DNA from: Peptostreptococcus sp.
GTDB taxonomy: Bacteria > Bacillota > Clostridia > Peptostreptococcales > Peptostreptococcaceae
DNA: 12,409 nucleotides
Direction: 5' to 3'
NCBI GenBank assembly: GCA_020025095.1
Contig: JAHHSS010000045.1
Span: 1-12,409, forward strand
This document shows positions 7,934 through 12,409 of the stretch, piece after piece. The notes below the pieces were generated by a model that saw only the letters and a list, made by a program, of their open reading frames with translations, searched no databases and was not told the DNA's origin. The position numbers and the translations under genes are program-made. Positions within the stretch are counted from its first letter, which is position 1, and every line of letters begins with the position of its first letter.

Positions 7934-8256
7934 TGTATAAAATAGGAGCAGTTGGAGATAAGGATTCTATACTAGCATTTAAGTCTATAGGGATAGATGT
8001 ATATCCTGTAATAGATGGTAGAGAGGCTAGAGCAAAAATAGATAGCCTTGCTGATGAACAATATGGTTTGATATTCGTTACAGAACATATTGCTCAAGAA
8101 ATAGAAGAAACAATACAAAGATATAAGAAAAAAATTGTTCCCGCAATAATATTGATTCCTTCAAATCAAGGAACTCTGGGAATAGGTATGAAAGATATAA
8201 ATAAAAATGTAGAAAAGGCAGTAGGTAGCAATATATTTGCCAATTCTGATAAATAA
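7933..8256 (+). CDS. ntpF: V/A-type ATPase subunit F (central axle; NtpG in E. hirae naming)
   Basis: A 107-residue soluble protein that binds subunit D to form the central rotor shaft and can modulate ATPase activity. The start YKIGAVGDKDSILAFKSIGIDVYPV, with its GDKDS motif, and the later segment IFVTEHIAQEI are hallmarks of this Rossmann-like family. The start is GTG, sharing its first G with the TAG stop of the previous gene, and is supported by a GAGAGGTTGGG purine stretch (about 7912-7922). Gene naming is confusing: general tables call this F, while the E. hirae product is NtpG. Its stop lies directly in the ribosome binding site of the next gene. Confidence 0.94.
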   Translation: MYKIGAVGDKDSILAFKSIGIDVYPVIDGREARAKIDSLADEQYGLIFVTEHIAQEIEETIQRYKKKIVPAIILIPSNQGTLGIGMKDINKNVEKAVGSNIFANSDK

Positions 8257-8270
8257 GGAGGAGAGGCTTA

Positions 8271-10046
8271 GTGAAGGCAGGTAAAATAGTAAAAGTATCT
8301 GGTCCGCTTGTCGTAGCCGAGGGAATGGAAGATGCCAATATATACGACGTTGTAAAGGTATCTGATTCTAGATTGATCGGTGAGATTATAGAAATGCGTG
8401 ACGACAAAGCTTCAATACAGGTATATGAAGAAACAGCAGGTATTGGTCCAGGAGAACCAGTTGAAACTACAGGAGAACCTTTAAGTGTGGAACTTGGACC
8501 TGGTCTAATAGAAAATATGTTTGACGGTATACAGAGACCTCTTGAAAAGTTTAGAGCAGTAGCAGGAGATTTCTTAACAAAGGGTGTGGAAGTTCCGTCA
8601 TTAGATAGAGAAAAAAAATGGGAATTTCATGCACAAGCTAAAGTAGGAGACAAAGTTGAAGAAGGCGATGTCTTAGGTTATGTTCAAGAAACAGAAGTTG
8701 TAAAGCATCTAGTAATGGTTCCATATAAGGTCAGTGGAACTGTAGAAAGTATAAAAGAGGGAGAATTTACTGTTGTTGATGATATAGCATTTATAAAAAC
8801 AGAAGATGGAGAAAGTAGAGCTGTTCAGATGATGCAGAAATGGCCTGTCAGGGTGAGTAGGAGAATAAAAGAAAAGATTGCTCCTAGAGTTCCTCTGATA
8901 ACAGGTCAAAGAGTAATAGATACTTTCTTCCCTGTTACAAAAGGTGGGACAGCTTGTGTTCCAGGGCCTTTTGGATCAGGAAAGACAGTGGTACAGCATC
9001 AGCTTGCGAAATGGGCAGATGCGCAGATAGTTGTTTATGTTGGATGTGGAGAACGTGGTAACGAAATGACAGATGTTCTTAACGAATTCCCGGAACTGAT
9101 AGATCCACATACAGGCGAAAGTTTGATGAAGAGAACTGTTCTTATAGCAAATACATCTAATATGCCAGTTGCAGCTCGTGAAGCAAGTATATATACAGGT
9201 ATTACGATCGCAGAGTATTTCAGAGATATGGGGTATTCGGTAGCTGTAATGGCGGATTCTACATCAAGATGGGCTGAGGCATTAAGAGAAATGTCAGGAC
9301 GTCTTGAAGAAATGCCAGGTGATGAAGGATATCCAGCCTATCTATCATCAAGAGCTGCAGAATTCTATGAAAGAGCAGGTAAGGTTGTATGTAAAGGTAA
9401 GGATGGTAGAGAAGGTGCTCTTACAATAATCGGAGCAGTATCACCTCCTGGTGGAGATATATCTGAACCAGTATCCCAGGCAACATTAAGAATAGTAAAA
9501 GTATTCTGGGGACTTAATGCAAATCTTGCATATAGGAGACATTTCCCAGCGATATCTTGGCTAGATTCCTATTCTCTTTATCAAACGGATGTAGATGAAT
9601 GGATGGGTGAAAATGTATCAGAAAGATTCCCGCAGAATAGAGCAGATGCTATGGCTCTACTTCAAGAAGAATCAGGACTTCAAGAAATAGTTAGACTGGT
9701 AGGTAGAGATACATTATCAGAGAAGGATCAGTTAAAATTGGAAGTAGCTAGATCCATAAGAGAAGATTACTTACAACAAAATGCCTTCCAAGATGTAGAT
9801 ACATTTACATCTCTTGAAAAGCAAGATAAAATGTTAGATCTTGTTCTTAAATTCTATAGAGAATCATTGAGAGCACTTGAGAAAAATGTATATTTAAGTG
9901 AACTTTTACAACTTTCAGTAAGAGAATCAATTGCTAGAGCAAAATATACTGAAGAAGCTAATATAGCAAAACTTGATGAAATATCAGAAGAAATTACTAA
10001 GCAAGTAGATGAATTAATAAATAGAGGAGGTGGACTAGATGATTAA
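8271..10046 (+). CDS. ntpA: V/A-type ATPase catalytic subunit A
   Basis: The 591-residue catalytic subunit; three copies alternate with B in the head and hydrolyse or make ATP. Visible features, in order: the N-terminal beta-barrel, the A-specific insertion at about 110-190, Walker A GPFGSGKT at 232-239 (K238), the catalytic glutamate E261 in GERGNE, and Walker B ending in VAVMAD (D329), followed by STSRWAEALREMSGR. K238 and E261 match the E. hirae A subunit. Length is typical. Translation starts at GTG 8271 after an AAGGAGGAG site (8255-8263) overlapping the previous stop; an N-terminus of KAGKIVKVSGPLVVAEGM is what the family has. It overlaps the next gene by 8 bases, which should help keep A and B equal in amount. 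Confidence 0.98.
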   Translation: MKAGKIVKVSGPLVVAEGMEDANIYDVVKVSDSRLIGEIIEMRDDKASIQVYEETAGIGPGEPVETTGEPLSVELGPGLIENMFDGIQRPLEKFRAVAGDFLTKGVEVPSLDREKKWEFHAQAKVGDKVEEGDVLGYVQETEVVKHLVMVPYKVSGTVESIKEGEFTVVDDIAFIKTEDGESRAVQMMQKWPVRVSRRIKEKIAPRVPLITGQRVIDTFFPVTKGGTACVPGPFGSGKTVVQHQLAKWADAQIVVYVGCGERGNEMTDVLNEFPELIDPHTGESLMKRTVLIANTSNMPVAAREASIYTGITIAEYFRDMGYSVAVMADSTSRWAEALREMSGRLEEMPGDEGYPAYLSSRAAEFYERAGKVVCKGKDGREGALTIIGAVSPPGGDISEPVSQATLRIVKVFWGLNANLAYRRHFPAISWLDSYSLYQTDVDEWMGENVSERFPQNRADAMALLQEESGLQEIVRLVGRDTLSEKDQLKLEVARSIREDYLQQNAFQDVDTFTSLEKQDKMLDLVLKFYRESLRALEKNVYLSELLQLSVRESIARAKYTEEANIAKLDEISEEITKQVDELINRGGGLDD

Positions 10047-11424
10047 AGAATATAGAACTATAAGAGAAATAGTTGGTCCACTTTTAATGGTAGATGGTGT
10101 TGAAGGTATAAAATATGAAGAACTTGTAGAGATTGAAATGCAAGATGGAAATGTGCGTAGAGGTAGGGTTCTTGAAATAAATGGAGATAAAGCGATGGTT
10201 CAGCTATTTGAAGGATCATCAGGTATAAATCTTAGAGACTCCAAGGTGAGATTTTTAGCAAAGCCTCTTACATTAGGCGTTTCTGAAGATATGATAGGTA
10301 GAGTTTTTGATGGAATGGGTAATCCTAAAGATGGTGGACCAGATTTGATTTCAGAAGCAAAACTAGATATAAATGGTATAGCTATCAATCCAGTAGCAAG
10401 AGACTATCCATCTGAATTTATTCAGACTGGTGTTTCTGCAATAGATGGACTAAACACTTTGGTTAGAGGACAGAAGCTTCCTATTTTCTCAGGCTCAGGT
10501 CTTCCACATGCTAATTTGGCAGCACAGATTGCCAGACAGGCTAAGGTTTTAGGTACTGATGAAAAGTTTGCAGTTGTTTTTGCAGCCATAGGTATAACTT
10601 TTGAAGAAGCTCAGTTTTTCATTGATGATTTCAAGAAAACAGGTGCGATAGACAGAGCTGTGTTATTTATGAATCTTGCGAATGATCCAGCTATAGAGCG
10701 TATATCTACTCCTAGAATGGCTCTCACTTGTGCAGAATACCTTGCATTTGAAAAAGACATGCATGTATTGGTAATACTTACAGACCTTACTAATTACTGC
10801 GAGGCTCTTCGTGAAATATCAGCAGCTAGACGAGAGGTTCCAGGAAGAAGAGGATATCCAGGATATCTATATACTGACCTTTCCACACTGTATGAAAGAG
10901 CGGGTAGAATTAAAGGCAGAAAAGGTTCTATCACACAAGTTCCTATATTGACAATGCCTGAAGATGATAAAACTCATCCAATCCCAGACTTGACAGGTTA
11001 TATAACAGAAGGTCAGATAATACTTTCAAGAGAGTTGTACAAGAAAAATCTGATGCCTCCGATTGATGTTTTACCATCTTTATCAAGATTAAAAGATAAG
11101 GGTATAGGTGATGGTAAGACAAGAGAAGATCATGCAGATACAATGAATCAGTTATTTGCAGCATATGCAGCTGGTAAAGAAGCTAAAGAGCTTCAAGTAA
11201 TATTAGGAGAATCTGCACTGTCAGAATCAGACAAGGCATTTGCAAAATTTGCAGATGAATTTGAAAAAAGATATGTATCTCAAGGTTATAACACAAATAG
11301 AACAATAATAGAAACACTTAATCTTGGATGGGATTTATTGAAGATTCTTCCAAGAACAGAATTGAAGAGAATAAAGGACAAGTATATAGATAAATATTTA
11401 CCTGAGGAAAGTCAGGTGGATTAA
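10039..11424 (+). CDS. ntpB: V/A-type ATPase regulatory/non-catalytic subunit B
   Basis: A 461-residue partner of subunit A in the A3B3 head. It has the same fold but no true P-loop: the corresponding stretch reads GSGLPHAN (152-159), lacking the Walker lysine, as is normal for B. The arginine finger that completes the A active site is R350 in LPSLSRLKDKGIG, the same number as in E. hirae B. The ATG lies inside the end of the A gene, preceded by a strong GAGGAGGTG site (10024-10032) within A coding sequence, so A and B are translationally coupled. Length and motifs are complete, with no sign of decay. Confidence 0.98.
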   Translation: MIKEYRTIREIVGPLLMVDGVEGIKYEELVEIEMQDGNVRRGRVLEINGDKAMVQLFEGSSGINLRDSKVRFLAKPLTLGVSEDMIGRVFDGMGNPKDGGPDLISEAKLDINGIAINPVARDYPSEFIQTGVSAIDGLNTLVRGQKLPIFSGSGLPHANLAAQIARQAKVLGTDEKFAVVFAAIGITFEEAQFFIDDFKKTGAIDRAVLFMNLANDPAIERISTPRMALTCAEYLAFEKDMHVLVILTDLTNYCEALREISAARREVPGRRGYPGYLYTDLSTLYERAGRIKGRKGSITQVPILTMPEDDKTHPIPDLTGYITEGQIILSRELYKKNLMPPIDVLPSLSRLKDKGIGDGKTREDHADTMNQLFAAYAAGKEAKELQVILGESALSESDKAFAKFADEFEKRYVSQGYNTNRTIIETLNLGWDLLKILPRTELKRIKDKYIDKYLPEESQVD

Positions 11425-11425
11425 T

Positions 11426-12061
11426 ATGGCAAAGTTAAATGTAAATCCAACAAGAATGGAGCTTTCGAGGTTAAAGGCAAGGCTTTCGACTTCCACAAGA
11501 GGGCATAAACTATTAAAGGATAAGCAAGATGAACTTATGAGACAGTTTATAGCCATGATAAAGGAAAATAAGAAGTTAAGAGAAGATGTTGAGGCAAAAA
11601 TTACGGATTCTTTTGAAGATTTCCTTTTGGCTAGAAGTATGAATTCATCTCAAATGTTGGATGAAGCTTTGGCTATTTCAAAAGAAAGCATTAATTTAGA
11701 AATAGAAACAAAAAATTTAATGAGCGTAAATGTTCCAGTGATGACTTTTAACAGGAGTAATGAAGAAGATAGTTCAGCGATATATCCATATGGATTTGGT
11801 GGGACATCTTCAGAATTAGATGAAGCAGTTAAAAAGCTTTATGACATATTGCCAGATTTATTGAAACTTGCGGAAATAGAGAAGGCATGCCAGTTGATGG
11901 CAGATGAAATTGAAAGTACACGAAGAAGAGTAAATGCTCTTGAGTATATGACGATACCTCAACTAGAAGAAACTATTGTTTATATAAAAATGAAGTTAGA
12001 AGAAAATGATAGGAGCTCTATTACAAGGTTGATGAAAGTCAAGGATATTATCAATAAATAA
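11426..12061 (+). CDS. ntpD: V/A-type ATPase subunit D (central rotor shaft)
   Basis: A 211-residue soluble protein made of long N- and C-terminal helices that pair into the antiparallel coiled coil inserted into the A3B3 head. The conserved start NVNPTRMELSRLKARL and the C-terminal segment ESTRRRVNALEYMTIPQLEET identify it. A central loop rich in Gly, Ser and acidic residues (about 110-130) separates the helices. It begins one base after the stop of subunit B, with CAGGTGG (11413-11419) as the binding site, and closes the operon. No gene for a small extra subunit lies between B and D, and no ntpJ-like K+ transporter gene follows, unlike E. hirae. Confidence 0.97.
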   Translation: MAKLNVNPTRMELSRLKARLSTSTRGHKLLKDKQDELMRQFIAMIKENKKLREDVEAKITDSFEDFLLARSMNSSQMLDEALAISKESINLEIETKNLMSVNVPVMTFNRSNEEDSSAIYPYGFGGTSSELDEAVKKLYDILPDLLKLAEIEKACQLMADEIESTRRRVNALEYMTIPQLEETIVYIKMKLEENDRSSITRLMKVKDIINK

Positions 12062-12082
12062 ATCTGATATATCAAAAAATAG

Positions 12083-12117
12083 AAAATGGTATGAGATAAA
12101 TCTCATACCATTTTTTT
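12083..12117 (+). terminator. Rho-independent terminator of the ATPase operon
   Basis: AAAATGGTATGAGA (12083-12096) and TCTCATACCATTTT (12101-12114) form a perfect 14-bp stem with a TAAA loop, followed by more T to make a T7 run (12111-12117). It begins 22 bases after the ntpD stop. The A run on the left side would also give a U run on the opposite strand, so it could act in both directions. Confidence 0.95.
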
Positions 12118-12195
12118 GAAACGATTTGCTTTAAAATATGAAATTTAAATAATAAAAATTTAAAAATATTTATTTTATATACATAAAATAGTTAG

Positions 12196-12409
12196 ATATT
12201 CTATATTTCAATAAAAGATATAAATATAAAAAAATTAGAAAATTCTGGGGAAGTTTTAACTGATAATAAACTAACTATAAATGGAGAACTATTAAACAGT
12301 GGAAAGATACAATCTGTTAAAGAAATAACGATAGATGGAGATATAAATAATGATGGAGTAATTCTATCAGATTCTACTTTAACAGCAAAAAATACTAAAA
12401 ATACAAAAG
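12196..12409 (+). pseudogene. Start-less fragment of a filamentous-haemagglutinin-like adhesin, running off the window
   Basis: The frame is open from after the TAG at 12193-12195 to the window end, 71 codons, but holds no ATG, GTG or TTG and no ribosome binding site. More in-frame stops lie upstream (12139-12141, 12184-12186). From 12235 it encodes three 18-residue repeats beginning LENSGE, LLNSGK and INNDGV (12235-12288, 12289-12342, 12343-12396), each with a hydrophobic-Thr pair (LT, IT, LT) at positions 13-14. This N-S/D-G, beta-strand-rich pattern is typical of the right-handed beta-helix of filamentous haemagglutinin and two-partner-secretion adhesins. Such proteins begin with a signal peptide and secretion domain, both absent here. 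It is either a 5'-truncated remnant, a silent repeat cassette, or a gene whose start was lost by frameshift. The rest lies beyond the window. Confidence 0.55.

Noticed and set aside
8078..8407. 109-codon minus-strand frame across the F/A gene junction
   Set aside because: It overlaps two well-supported genes on the other strand and looks like a random reading; no promoter or ribosome binding site seen.
12138..12152. ATG upstream of the adhesin-like repeats as a possible start
   Set aside because: It is in a different frame, reads only four codons before a stop, and has no ribosome binding site.
1..12409. CRISPR arrays, tRNA or rRNA genes, insertion sequences, phage or defence genes
   Set aside because: I saw no regularly spaced repeats, cloverleaf or rRNA-like stretch, transposase, integrase or known defence motif on either strand.

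Overview
The window is an AT-rich bacterial chromosome segment read almost entirely from the + strand. It carries a fermentative bifunctional aldehyde/alcohol dehydrogenase gene (adhE), followed by a complete nine-gene V/A-type rotary ATPase operon. Low GC, strong AAGGAGG-type ribosome binding sites, consensus TTGACA/TATAAT promoter elements, adhE and a sodium-type V-ATPase together point to a strict or facultative anaerobe. A low-GC Firmicute of the clostridial/Peptostreptococcaceae kind is most likely. Fusobacteria are a real alternative, because the last 200 bases encode filamentous-haemagglutinin-like repeats that are common there. This taxonomic call is inference from gene content and composition only.

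Layout: 1-246 is an upstream region with a perfect-consensus promoter and a small palindrome over the expected transcription start. 247-2898 is adhE, closed by a rho-independent terminator at 2975-3017. 3018-3513 is about 500 bases of very AT-rich non-coding DNA with candidate promoters and an 11-bp inverted repeat around the proximal one. 3514-12061 is the ATPase operon in the order G/H-type stalk subunit, I (a), K (c), E, C (d), F, A, B, D, with short gaps or overlaps; a perfect 14-bp-stem terminator follows at 12083-12117. From 12196 to the window end an open frame without any start codon encodes three 18-residue haemagglutinin-type repeats.

How the genes work together: A and B form the A3B3 catalytic head; D and F form the central rotor axle; C couples the axle to the membrane ring; K forms the ring; I is the stator with the half-channels; E and the G/H-type protein form the peripheral stalks. 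All sodium ligands known from the Enterococcus hirae K ring are present at identical residue numbers, so the machine is predicted to couple ATP to Na+ rather than H+. AdhE would regenerate NAD+ by reducing acetyl-CoA to ethanol. The two units are separated by a strong terminator and are probably regulated independently.

I did not find a previously undescribed system. The core is a conventional adhE plus a conventional V-ATPase operon. The items most worth a second look are the start-less haemagglutinin fragment at the right edge, the structured leader of the ATPase operon, and the hairpin placed just before the ring-subunit gene.
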